From: Proteobacteria bacterium UBA6921
GTDB taxonomy: Bacteria > Pseudomonadota > Gammaproteobacteria > SG8-11
Reading direction: 5' to 3'
Length of the DNA stretch: 12,278 nt
Assembly: GCA_002450895.1 (NCBI GenBank)
Contig: DKAR01000123.1
Coordinates: 1 to 12,278, forward strand
Shown: positions 7,201 through 12,278 of the stretch, one piece after another
How the letters are laid out: each line of letters starts with the position of its first letter
How positions within the stretch are numbered: position 1 is the first letter of the stretch
The notes under the pieces: generated by a model
Seen by the model: only the letters and a program-made list of their open reading frames with translations
Database searches by the model: none
Told to the model about the DNA's origin: nothing
Program-made: the position numbers and the translations under genes

Positions 7201-7668
7201 TCACTCAATGACGAACAGCGGCTGGCCGTATTCCACCGGCGAACCGTTTTCGACGAGCGCTTTTTTCACGACGCCAGACTTGTCTGCTTCGATCTGATTC
7301 AGCAGCTTCATTGCTTCGATGATGCACAGCGTGTCGCCTTGTTTGACGCTCTGCCCGACTTCGATAAATGGTTTCGCGCCAGGTGAGGGCGAACGGTAAA
7401 ACGTTCCGACCATCGGTGACTTGATGACGTGGCCGGTTTCCTCGATGTGATCTTTCGCGGATCCTGCCTTCGCATCGGCGCCTCGGGCCTCCGGTGTGGT
7501 AGGCATTGCATAGGCGGGCATCGGTGGCGCAGCAAAAACCTGTGGAGCCGACTGACCGTAGCGGCTGATGCGCACGGATTCCTCGCCTTCATGGATTTCC
7601 AATTCTGCAATTCCGGACTCCTCGACCAGCTCGATGAGTTTCTTGACCTTCCTGATATCCATGGGCAT
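7201..7668 (-). CDS. accB: AccB, biotin carboxyl carrier protein
   Basis: AccB carries the biotin that shuttles the carboxyl group from AccC to the AccAD carboxyltransferase. The 155 residues comprise an N-terminal segment, MDIRKVKKLIELVEESGIAE (3-22), nearly identical to E. coli AccB; a flexible Ala/Pro linker (about 41-75); and the biotinyl domain VIKSPMVGTFYRSPSPGAKPF (81-101) with biotin-accepting EAMKLLNQ, Lys121 (E. coli Lys122). The thumb residues typical of bacterial BCCPs (around YRSPSPGAKPF) are present. Two ATGs lie two codons apart; a GGA 7-9 nt before the first favours 7666-7668. It lies 23 bp after aroQ, and its stop touches accC. Confidence 0.98.
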   Translation of the reverse strand: MPMDIRKVKKLIELVEESGIAELEIHEGEESVRISRYGQSAPQVFAAPPMPAYAMPTTPEARGADAKAGSAKDHIEETGHVIKSPMVGTFYRSPSPGAKPFIEVGQSVKQGDTLCIIEAMKLLNQIEADKSGVVKKALVENGSPVEYGQPLFVIE

Positions 7669-7691
7669 ATGCGTATCCAGCCAGTTCGTAT

Positions 7692-8141
7692 TTAGGGTTT
7701 CTGCGCCGCCAGCTGCCCGCAGGCCGCGTCCAGCGCAAGTTCATAGCCATGTGCACCCAGCCCGGAAATGATTCCGACGGCCAGGTCTGAAAAGTACGAG
7801 TTCTTTCGAAAGGGTTCGCGCGCGTAAATGTTTGACAGATGAACCTCAATAAACGGGATTCGCGCCGCGGCCAGTGCATCCCGCAAGGCGACGCTGGTAT
7901 GCGTATAGCCGGCGGGATTGATGATGATGAATTCGATGCCGTCCGCCTGTGCACGCTGCACGCGGTTGATCAACTCGTGTTCCGCATTGCTCTGGAAGCA
8001 CTCAAGGTCGTGTCCGCGGGCTTTGGCCGCGGCGGCCAGGCGCTGGTCGATCGTCGCCAGGTTGATTTTGCCGTAGATTTGCGGCTCGCGGGTTCCCAAG
8101 AGGTTCAAATTGGGGCCGTGAATGACGAGTAAGCGGGCCAT
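7692..8141 (-). CDS. aroQ: AroQ, type II 3-dehydroquinate dehydratase
   Basis: AroQ dehydrates 3-dehydroquinate to 3-dehydroshikimate, step three of the shikimate pathway; type II enzymes form cytoplasmic dodecamers. It has 149 residues. Motifs are IHGPNLNLLGTREPQIYG (7-24), whose Arg18 and catalytic Tyr23 lie in the lid loop, ECFQSNAEHELI (47-58), IINPAGYTHTSVALRDAL (73-90), which binds substrate through Asn75, and EVHLSNIYAREPFRKNSYFS (99-118) with catalytic His101. All expected residues are present. The ATG at 8139-8141 matches the family start, though the ribosome site is weak and the predicted leader very short. It appears to head an aroQ-accB-accC(-prmA) transcript; aroQ next to accB is seen in many proteobacteria. 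Confidence 0.97.
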   Translation of the reverse strand: MARLLVIHGPNLNLLGTREPQIYGKINLATIDQRLAAAAKARGHDLECFQSNAEHELINRVQRAQADGIEFIIINPAGYTHTSVALRDALAAARIPFIEVHLSNIYAREPFRKNSYFSDLAVGIISGLGAHGYELALDAACGQLAAQKP

Positions 8142-8170
8142 GAGGGACCGTAATTGAGCAAGGAGACGCG

Positions 8171-8199
8171 ATTATCTACAACCAGCGGCGGGTTGTCTA
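8171..8199 (-). promoter_or_regulatory. Sigma-70-type promoter of aroQ-accB-accC
   Basis: On the minus strand, TAGACA (8194-8199) and GATAAT (8171-8176) are separated by exactly 17 bp. Each matches the sigma-70 consensus at five of six positions. Transcription would start near 8164, giving a leader of about 23 nt before the aroQ ATG. A 6-bp inverted repeat (ACAACC / GGTTGT, 7-nt loop, 8178-8196) fills most of the spacer and overlaps the -35 by two or three bases, where a repressor could bind. Confidence 0.7.
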
Positions 8200-8221
8200 G
8201 AAACCGTTAAGATCGACGAAG

Positions 8222-8243
8222 ATCGGCGCACGAAGCGCCCGAT
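8222..8243 (-). other. Hairpin between tlpA and aroQ (weak terminator candidate)
   Basis: The minus-strand transcript reads ATCGGGCGC-TTCGT-GCGCCGAT, a GC-rich stem of 8 pairs with one bulged base and a 5-nt loop, 19 nt after the tlpA stop and before the aroQ promoter. No U-tract follows on either strand, so it does not qualify as a classic intrinsic terminator. It may stabilise the upstream message end or act with Rho. Confidence 0.35.
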
Positions 8244-8262
8244 TTGGCGTTTGTGGATAATT

Positions 8263-8802
8263 TTACAGCAGCGGCAGGATGGTCTGTTCCGCCATTTCCC
8301 GAGTCACTTCGCCGCGGTGAACAAAGGCAATCGTGCCGCGGCGGTCGATGACGACGGTGTACGGAAGGGCGTCGAGTCGATTTCCAAAGGCATGTGAAAT
8401 GCTGACCGCGTTTTGTTCCCCAATCAGCGTTGGGTAGTTCACTCTGGCGCCATCGGTATAGGGGATCACCTTGTCCGGTGTATCAATGGCCACGCCGACA
8501 AACTGGACGCCCTTGGACGCATATTGTTCCTGCAATTGAATGAAAGTCGGAATCTCGCGTTTGCACGGCGGGCACCACGTCGCCCAGAAATTCAGGACCG
8601 TGACCTTGCCATCCCATTCGGCGATGTTACGAATCTTCCCGTCGAGATCCGGCAGCGAAAAATCCGGACGATGGCGCGTCACCATGTCCTGAGCCGCGAG
8701 ATGACCTTCGGAATGCTCACTGAGCCATTGATAGAGGGCGTTACCACCAAAGACGCCGAGCACGAACAACGCCGCGCCGGCGAGAAATTTGATCTTTCCC
8801 AC
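8263..8802 (-). CDS. TlpA-like membrane-anchored thioredoxin (periplasmic)
   Basis: The 179 residues carry an N-terminal membrane segment (about residues 5-25, KFLAGAALFVLGVFGGNALY) without a lipobox or clear cleavage site, so it is probably an uncleaved anchor with a periplasmic domain. The AhpC-TSA/Redoxin-type thioredoxin fold starts near DFSLPDLDGKIRNIAEWDGK (47-66). The active site WATWCPPCK has Cys77 and Cys80, and the cis-proline is in ALPYTVVID (Pro147). The acidic/GVAID insertion (102-107) is typical of TlpA/ResA/CcmG-like reductants. It follows dsbD by 56 bp, which fits a client reduced by DsbD; cytochrome c maturation or general periplasmic reduction are both possible. The start is GTG, and a strong GGGAGGGG ribosome site lies 6 nt upstream, which settles it. 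Confidence 0.93.
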   Translation of the reverse strand: MGKIKFLAGAALFVLGVFGGNALYQWLSEHSEGHLAAQDMVTRHRPDFSLPDLDGKIRNIAEWDGKVTVLNFWATWCPPCKREIPTFIQLQEQYASKGVQFVGVAIDTPDKVIPYTDGARVNYPTLIGEQNAVSISHAFGNRLDALPYTVVIDRRGTIAFVHRGEVTREMAEQTILPLL

Positions 8803-8808
8803 GTCCCA

Positions 8809-8817
8809 CCCCTCCCT
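8809..8817 (-). promoter_or_regulatory. Shine-Dalgarno that fixes the GTG start of the TlpA-like gene
   Basis: The minus strand reads AGGGAGGGG, six nt before GTG at 8800-8802. This purine-rich site supports the non-ATG start and suggests efficient independent initiation after dsbD. Confidence 0.7.
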
Positions 8818-8858
8818 CTGTTCATACGGGACGGCGGCTAATTTCTAGCACTGAATTG

Positions 8859-11177
8859 TTATGAGCTGAACGCGCGTTCGACGTGAGTTTTGAAGTCTTT
8901 CGGCTTGATGAAGCCGACAAGTCGATACGGGCGACGCTCTTGTCCGTCCGTGCCGAAGAATAATATGGAAGGCGGGCCAATTAAACTAAAGCGTTTCAGT
9001 AGGGCTTTGTCGGTGTCGTCGTTTGCAGTGACGTCAGCCTGCAAGAGCACCGCATTGGCCAGTGCTTCCTTGACCCCCGCGTCCGAGAAGGTGAACTTTT
9101 CCATTTCTTTGCACGAGATACACCAGTCAGCGTAGAAATCCAGCATGACTGGTTTGCCTTGTGCATTCGCGGCGGCAATTTCGCGATCCAACGCATCGAT
9201 TCCGCGGATGCGCTTGAACGCGACATGCGATTCCGCTGCGACGGCGCTTGAGCCACCGCCCGTGCCCGCCGAGAGGTTTTGCAGCGGCTGGAACATGTCG
9301 CGCGCTCCACTGGCGGCGCCAATGACCAACAGAATTCCATAGGTCAGCATGACGAGGCCCAAGCCCTTCCAGAGCTTCTTCCATCCGGTGGCGTCGATGC
9401 CGTGGGGTTCCAACGCGCCCATGTAGATCGAAGAGATGATCAACAGGACGGCCCAAAGCAGTAACGCTACTTGCGCGGGAATGACGCGTTCGATCATCCA
9501 GATTGCGACCGCCAGCAGCAGCACGCCGAAGACGGCCTTGATGGTATCCATCCAGGACCCTGCGCGGGGAAGGATCTTGCCGGCGGATGTGCCGATGGCA
9601 AGAAGCGGCGCGCCCATGCCCATGCTGAGTGCAAACAGGGCGACCCCGCCAAGGACCGCGTCGCCCGTTTGTCCGATGTAAATCAAGGCGCCGGCCAGCG
9701 GCGCCGCGACACACGGCCCAACGATTAAAGCGGACAGGAATCCCATGATTCCGACGCCGATCAACGTTCCGCCTTTCTGTTTGTTGCTGATTTCAGTGAG
9801 CTTGCTCTGGATGAAGCTCGGCATCTGCAATTCGTAGAATCCAAACATCGAAAGTGAAAGCAACACGAAGACCGTGGCGAATGATCCCAGAATCCACGGA
9901 TTTTGAAACGCCGCCTGTACGTTGGCGCCAAACGTTCCTGCGATGACGCCGGCGACGGTGTAAGTGACAGCCATCGCGAGCACATAGATCAGCGATAGAG
10001 CAAAGGCCCGCCGCGTGGAGAGCCCTTCGCCCTGGCCCACAATGATGCTCGAGAGAATCGGAATCATCGGGAAGACGCACGGCGTAAACGCCAGCAGCAA
10101 ACCAAATCCGAAGAAGCTCAGGATGACCCACAGCTTGTTGCCGGTCGCCAGCGATGCGGCTATCTGGTCCTGTTCAGAAATCGGACCTTGTGGTCCCGAT
10201 GACGCGGATAGCTGGGCACCGCTATTGGGCTGCGATGTTGCCGTTGGCAGCGCCATCGGCAGGACGCGATCCTGCGGCGGATAACAGAAGCCTTTTTCCG
10301 CGCAACCCTGATAGTGGGCGACAAATGAAATGTTCATCGGTGTCATGACGGTGCGGACAAGCGGCACGCGCAATTCGACGCCGTCGTGATACACCTCCAT
10401 CTTTCCGAACGACTCATCGACCTTGGTCTGGCCTTGCGGGAAGTTCACAGTCCCGATGGATACGCCGGACGCATCCTGTATTTCGAAACTGAATTTTTCG
10501 CGGTAGAGGTAGTAGCCGTCGGCAATTTTCCAGCGGGCAACTATTGTGTTGCCGTCAGCGACGTCGGCGGAATACGCAAATGCCTTGTCGACTTCGAGAA
10601 ACGGATTGTCTTCCGAACTGAGTCCCAGGCTGGATCCCAGCTTCCGGAGCGAGGCAAATGCGCCGCCATCCGAGCTCGCCTTGGGAATCACGCTGGCGAC
10701 GGGGTCCGCCGCGGGTGTGGCAGTAATCATTGCCACTGGCGACGCCGGCAGCAATTTGATTGAAAGCTTTTGGGTTTGCGGTGGGTAGCAAACGCCGATA
10801 TCGGCGCAGCCCTGATAGACGGTGGTTAACTGCAGCGTGTCACCGCTGGCTGCGGCACGCGTAATCGGAATGTCGACGGCAACTTCGTGGCGATACGTTT
10901 CGACCTTGCCAAAAAATTCGTCTTCCTTGACTTTGCCTTTGGGAAACTTTGGCGTTCCGAGTTCGATGCCCGCGGTCTCGGAGGTGATCTTGAATTTTTC
11001 CCGGTACAGGTAATAGCCGTCGACAATAATCCACGTGGCGCGCACCGTGTTCGCGTCTGTTGCCTTTGTTGCTACTTTGAATGCCTCTTCCGGCGGAAGG
11101 GGTTCGTCCTCGCTGATCGCCGCGCTGGCGAGCGATGAGAACAGAAGGCTGACTGTAAGGAATAGGCGGTAAATCAT
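8859..11177 (-). CDS. dsbD: DsbD, thiol:disulfide interchange protein with two N-terminal alpha domains
   Basis: DsbD passes electrons from cytoplasmic thioredoxin across the inner membrane to periplasmic disulfide partners. From the ATG at 11175-11177 it has 772 residues (E. coli about 565). The order is signal peptide (1-20, cleavage near ASAA); alpha domain 1 (about 28-140) with GYYLYREKF, DEFFG (86-90) and YQGC124-ADIGV-C130-YPP; linker; alpha domain 2 (about 198-310) with GYYLYREKF, DESFG (254-258) and YQGC292-AEKGF-C298-YPP; membrane domain (about 350-622) with TPC367VFP and GPC489VAAP; periplasmic thioredoxin-like gamma domain with DWC686ISC689K. All redox cysteines are present. The extra alpha domain accounts for the additional length. 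The frame is open to a TTG at 11207, but the ATG puts a clean signal peptide first and overlaps the cutA stop (ATGA). It is probably cotranscribed with cutA and tlpA. Confidence 0.96.
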   Translation of the reverse strand: MIYRLFLTVSLLFSSLASAAISEDEPLPPEEAFKVATKATDANTVRATWIIVDGYYLYREKFKITSETAGIELGTPKFPKGKVKEDEFFGKVETYRHEVAVDIPITRAAASGDTLQLTTVYQGCADIGVCYPPQTQKLSIKLLPASPVAMITATPAADPVASVIPKASSDGGAFASLRKLGSSLGLSSEDNPFLEVDKAFAYSADVADGNTIVARWKIADGYYLYREKFSFEIQDASGVSIGTVNFPQGQTKVDESFGKMEVYHDGVELRVPLVRTVMTPMNISFVAHYQGCAEKGFCYPPQDRVLPMALPTATSQPNSGAQLSASSGPQGPISEQDQIAASLATGNKLWVILSFFGFGLLLAFTPCVFPMIPILSSIIVGQGEGLSTRRAFALSLIYVLAMAVTYTVAGVIAGTFGANVQAAFQNPWILGSFATVFVLLSLSMFGFYELQMPSFIQSKLTEISNKQKGGTLIGVGIMGFLSALIVGPCVAAPLAGALIYIGQTGDAVLGGVALFALSMGMGAPLLAIGTSAGKILPRAGSWMDTIKAVFGVLLLAVAIWMIERVIPAQVALLLWAVLLIISSIYMGALEPHGIDATGWKKLWKGLGLVMLTYGILLVIGAASGARDMFQPLQNLSAGTGGGSSAVAAESHVAFKRIRGIDALDREIAAANAQGKPVMLDFYADWCISCKEMEKFTFSDAGVKEALANAVLLQADVTANDDTDKALLKRFSLIGPPSILFFGTDGQERRPYRLVGFIKPKDFKTHVERAFSS

Positions 11178-11503
11178 TTTGATTTGCTCACTTGTGCGTC
11201 CAGCCAAGCCAGGTACGCCTGACTTCCGGCCGTGATAGGGACCGAGATTATTTCAGGAAGTTCATAAGGATGTGCTGAAGTAATCATCATTTGCAATTCA
11301 TTGAACCGGTCCGAGCGGGTCTTGATCATGACCATATATTCGGTCGTGTTTTCCAGGGATCCCTTCCACTCATAATAAGAGTGCACCCCGGGGATGACGT
11401 TCACACAGGCCGCGAGCTGTTTTTCAATCAAGAGCTTGGCGATGTTCTGTGCAGACTCCGCCGTAGGGCACGTTGTTACAACAAGCTGAAAGTTCTCGGA
11501 CAT
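11174..11503 (-). CDS. cutA: CutA, divalent-cation tolerance protein (CutA1)
   Basis: The 109 residues form one CutA1 domain, a small ferredoxin-like fold that makes very stable trimers. It has been linked to copper and other metal tolerance, but its molecular role is unsettled. Motifs are VVTTCPTAESAQNIAKLLIE (8-27), AACVNVIPGVHSYYEWKG (31-48) and the C-terminal HPYELPEIISVPI (78-90) followed by YLAWL. Length is normal. The ATG at 11501-11503 follows a weak AAGGCG ribosome site. Its stop overlaps the dsbD start. cutA next to dsbD is a common proteobacterial pairing, as in E. coli. It is the first gene of the minus-strand block and is divergent from groES. Confidence 0.96.
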   Translation of the reverse strand: MSENFQLVVTTCPTAESAQNIAKLLIEKQLAACVNVIPGVHSYYEWKGSLENTTEYMVMIKTRSDRFNELQMMITSAHPYELPEIISVPITAGSQAYLAWLDAQVSKSK

Positions 11504-11586
11504 TTTGATTTCGCCTTGATGGAGCGCCCTGGTTCGTCACCTCGGGTTGGGAGCGGCACCTCAAAACCCGGCCTGACGCTACCCCC

Positions 11587-11614
11587 TTGAAAATCATAAA
11601 CCGATCGCTATTAT
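11587..11614 (+). promoter_or_regulatory. Sigma-70-type promoter of groESL
   Basis: TTGAAA (11587-11592) and TATTAT (11609-11614), with a 16-bp spacer, each match the sigma-70 consensus at five of six positions. Transcription would start near 11621, inside the CIRCE element, so a bound repressor would block initiation. The -35 also resembles the sigma-32 CTTGAAA half, but no CCCCAT-type -10 is present at sigma-32 spacing. Confidence 0.65.
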
Positions 11615-11640
11615 TGGCACTCACCAATGTTGAGTGCTAA
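11614..11640 (+). promoter_or_regulatory. CIRCE element, HrcA operator
   Basis: TTGGCACTC (11614-11622), nine bases, then GAGTGCTAA (11632-11640). The CIRCE consensus is TTAGCACTC-N9-GAGTGCTAA; only the third base differs. It overlaps the end of the -10 and the predicted start site, the usual place for HrcA repression of groESL, released at heat shock when GroE is titrated. It predicts an hrcA gene elsewhere in the genome. Confidence 0.93.
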
Positions 11641-11693
11641 CAGCTGTTCGACTTAGCCTCTTTACTGATTGAAACTACTGAACATTTATTAAT

Positions 11694-11699
11694 AAGGAG
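11694..11699 (+). promoter_or_regulatory. Shine-Dalgarno of groES
   Basis: AAGGAG ends 8 nt before the groES ATG at 11708. It is preceded by an AT-rich leader (ATTTATTAATAAGG) likely to be unstructured, consistent with very efficient translation. Confidence 0.8.
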
Positions 11700-11707
11700 A
11701 TTCGTAG

Positions 11708-11998
11708 ATGAACATTCGTCCTTTGCACGATCGTGTCATCGTTCGCCGCGTTGAAGAAACGCGTACTTCCCCGGGCGGCATTGTTATCCCCGACACGGCG
11801 ACTGAAAAGCCAATGCAGGGCGAAGTCATTGCCGTGGGCAAGGGTCGCATTCTCGAGAACGGCGAAGTCCGCCCGCTCGATGTAAAGAAAGGCGATCGCA
11901 TCCTGTTTGGCAAGTACTCCGGCAACGAAGTGAAGATCAGTGGCGAAGAGTATCTGGTCATGCGCGAAGAAGACATCATGGGTGTCATCGAGAAGTAA
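11708..11998 (+). CDS. groES: GroES, 10-kDa co-chaperonin
   Basis: GroES forms a heptameric lid on GroEL and is needed for ATP-driven folding in the cytoplasm. The 96 residues are full length. It opens MNIRPLHDRVIVRR, has the mobile loop VEETRTSPGGIVIPDTATEKP (about 15-35) with the GroEL-binding hydrophobic IVI, then GEVIAVGKGRILENGEV (38-54), VKKGDRILFGKYSG (59-72) and ends EYLVMREEDIMGVIEK. The strong ribosome site and upstream sigma-70/CIRCE region mark it as the first gene of groESL; groEL follows after 56 bp. Confidence 0.99.
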   Translation: MNIRPLHDRVIVRRVEETRTSPGGIVIPDTATEKPMQGEVIAVGKGRILENGEVRPLDVKKGDRILFGKYSGNEVKISGEEYLVMREEDIMGVIEK

Positions 11999-12054
11999 CC
12001 GCGCTCACTCGCCGCGAATTAAACATCTCATCGAATTGAAAGAGGAAGATCAAA

Positions 12055-12278
12055 ATGACTGCGAAAGAAGTCCGTTTTAGCGACGACGCCCGTCACCGCA
12101 TGGTGCACGGCGTAAATATTCTCGCCAATGCCGTAAAAGTTACGCTGGGCCCCAAGGGTCGCAACGTGGTTCTCGAAAAGAGCTTCGGCGCCCCGACGAT
12201 TACCAAGGACGGCGTGTCCGTCGCGAAGGAAATCGAACTGGCTGACAAGTTCGAAAACATGGGCGCGCAGATGGTGAA
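12055..12278 (+). CDS. groEL: GroEL, 60-kDa chaperonin (N-terminal part)
   Basis: The first 74 codons are present and the gene runs off the right edge. GroEL is the double-ring ATP-dependent folding chamber. Visible are MTAKEVRFSDDARHRMVHGV, the nucleotide-binding VTLGPKGRNVVLEKSFGAP (about 29-47), ITKDGVSVAKEIELADKFEN (about 49-68) and GAQMV at the edge. AGAGGA lies about 8 nt before the ATG at 12055-12057. The spacing and order with groES are those of a standard groESL operon. Confidence 0.98.
   Translation, partial: MTAKEVRFSDDARHRMVHGVNILANAVKVTLGPKGRNVVLEKSFGAPTITKDGVSVAKEIELADKFENMGAQMV

Larger units (their letters stand above)
11504..11707. other. Divergent cutA / groES control region
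   Basis: This 204-bp gap separates minus-strand cutA from plus-strand groES and is the longest gene-free stretch in the window. It holds the groES promoter, the CIRCE element and the groES ribosome site. On the cutA side, minus-strand TATGAT (11593-11598) is a possible -10 for cutA-dsbD, but no good -35 precedes it. A 6-bp CGGGTT/AACCCG pair near 11543-11571 is too widely spaced to call a terminator. Confidence 0.5.

Noticed and set aside
11543..11571. CGGGTT...AACCCG hairpin upstream of cutA
   Set aside because: Six pairs with a loop of over 15 nt and no U-tract; not convincing as an attenuator or terminator.
11586..11614. Sigma-32 heat-shock promoter for groESL
   Set aside because: The -35 half (CTTGAAA) fits, but no CCCCAT-like -10 is present at 13-15 bp; the sigma-70 reading and CIRCE explain the site.
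1..12278. Mobile elements, CRISPR arrays, tRNA/rRNA genes, toxin-antitoxin or defence modules
   Set aside because: No transposase or integrase motifs, no regularly spaced repeats, no tRNA-like cloverleaf and no known defence domains were seen; intergenic gaps are all short.

Overview
This window is chromosomal core sequence from a gammaproteobacterium. Three things point there. First, the gene order cutA-dsbD-tlpA-aroQ-accB-accC-prmA-(zinc-ribbon/DUF3426)-dusB-fis-purH resembles the accBC-prmA...dusB-fis-purH neighbourhood known from Pseudomonas and Xanthomonas relatives. Second, a 98-residue Fis is encoded directly after dusB. Third, residue numbering matches E. coli closely (AccC active-site positions, DusB Cys100, 293-residue PrmA). 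The groES leader carries a CIRCE/HrcA operator, which E. coli and Pseudomonas lack but Xanthomonas-type lineages have. A deep-branching or Xanthomonadales-like gammaproteobacterium, possibly uncultured, is my best inference; I cannot name a genus. GC looks moderately high by eye.

Layout, left to right. 1-390: start of purH (minus, runs off the window). 427-723: fis. 720-1715: dusB, overlapping fis by 4 bp. 1905-3587: a 560-residue polytopic membrane protein of the GT-C-like type with a C-terminal TPR-like tail. 3584-4711: MJ0042 zinc-ribbon/DUF3426 membrane protein, overlapping the previous gene by 4 bp. 4836-5717: prmA. 5831-7186: accC. 7201-7668: accB. 7692-8141: aroQ. 8263-8802: TlpA-like thioredoxin. 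8859-11177: dsbD. 11174-11503: cutA, overlapping dsbD by 4 bp. All these are on the minus strand. A 204-bp divergent control region follows, then plus-strand groES (11708-11998) and the start of groEL (12055 to the end). No stretch longer than 300 bp lacks a gene.

How the genes work together. The minus strand falls into three blocks. cutA-dsbD-tlpA is an envelope redox block: DsbD carries electrons across the inner membrane and the TlpA-like protein is a plausible periplasmic client. aroQ-accB-accC-prmA combines the shikimate pathway, fatty-acid initiation and L11 methylation; a near-consensus sigma-70 promoter lies just before aroQ. dusB-fis-purH combines tRNA dihydrouridylation, a nucleoid regulator and purine synthesis. 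groESL is a chaperonin operon with a sigma-70 promoter and CIRCE.

I see no mobile element, CRISPR array, tRNA, rRNA or obvious defence system. The unusual items are DsbD with two tandem N-terminal alpha domains (the second with an altered cap loop), the GT-C/TPR membrane gene placed between the DUF3426 gene and dusB, and a few candidate regulatory structures. No single 'new system' is evident.
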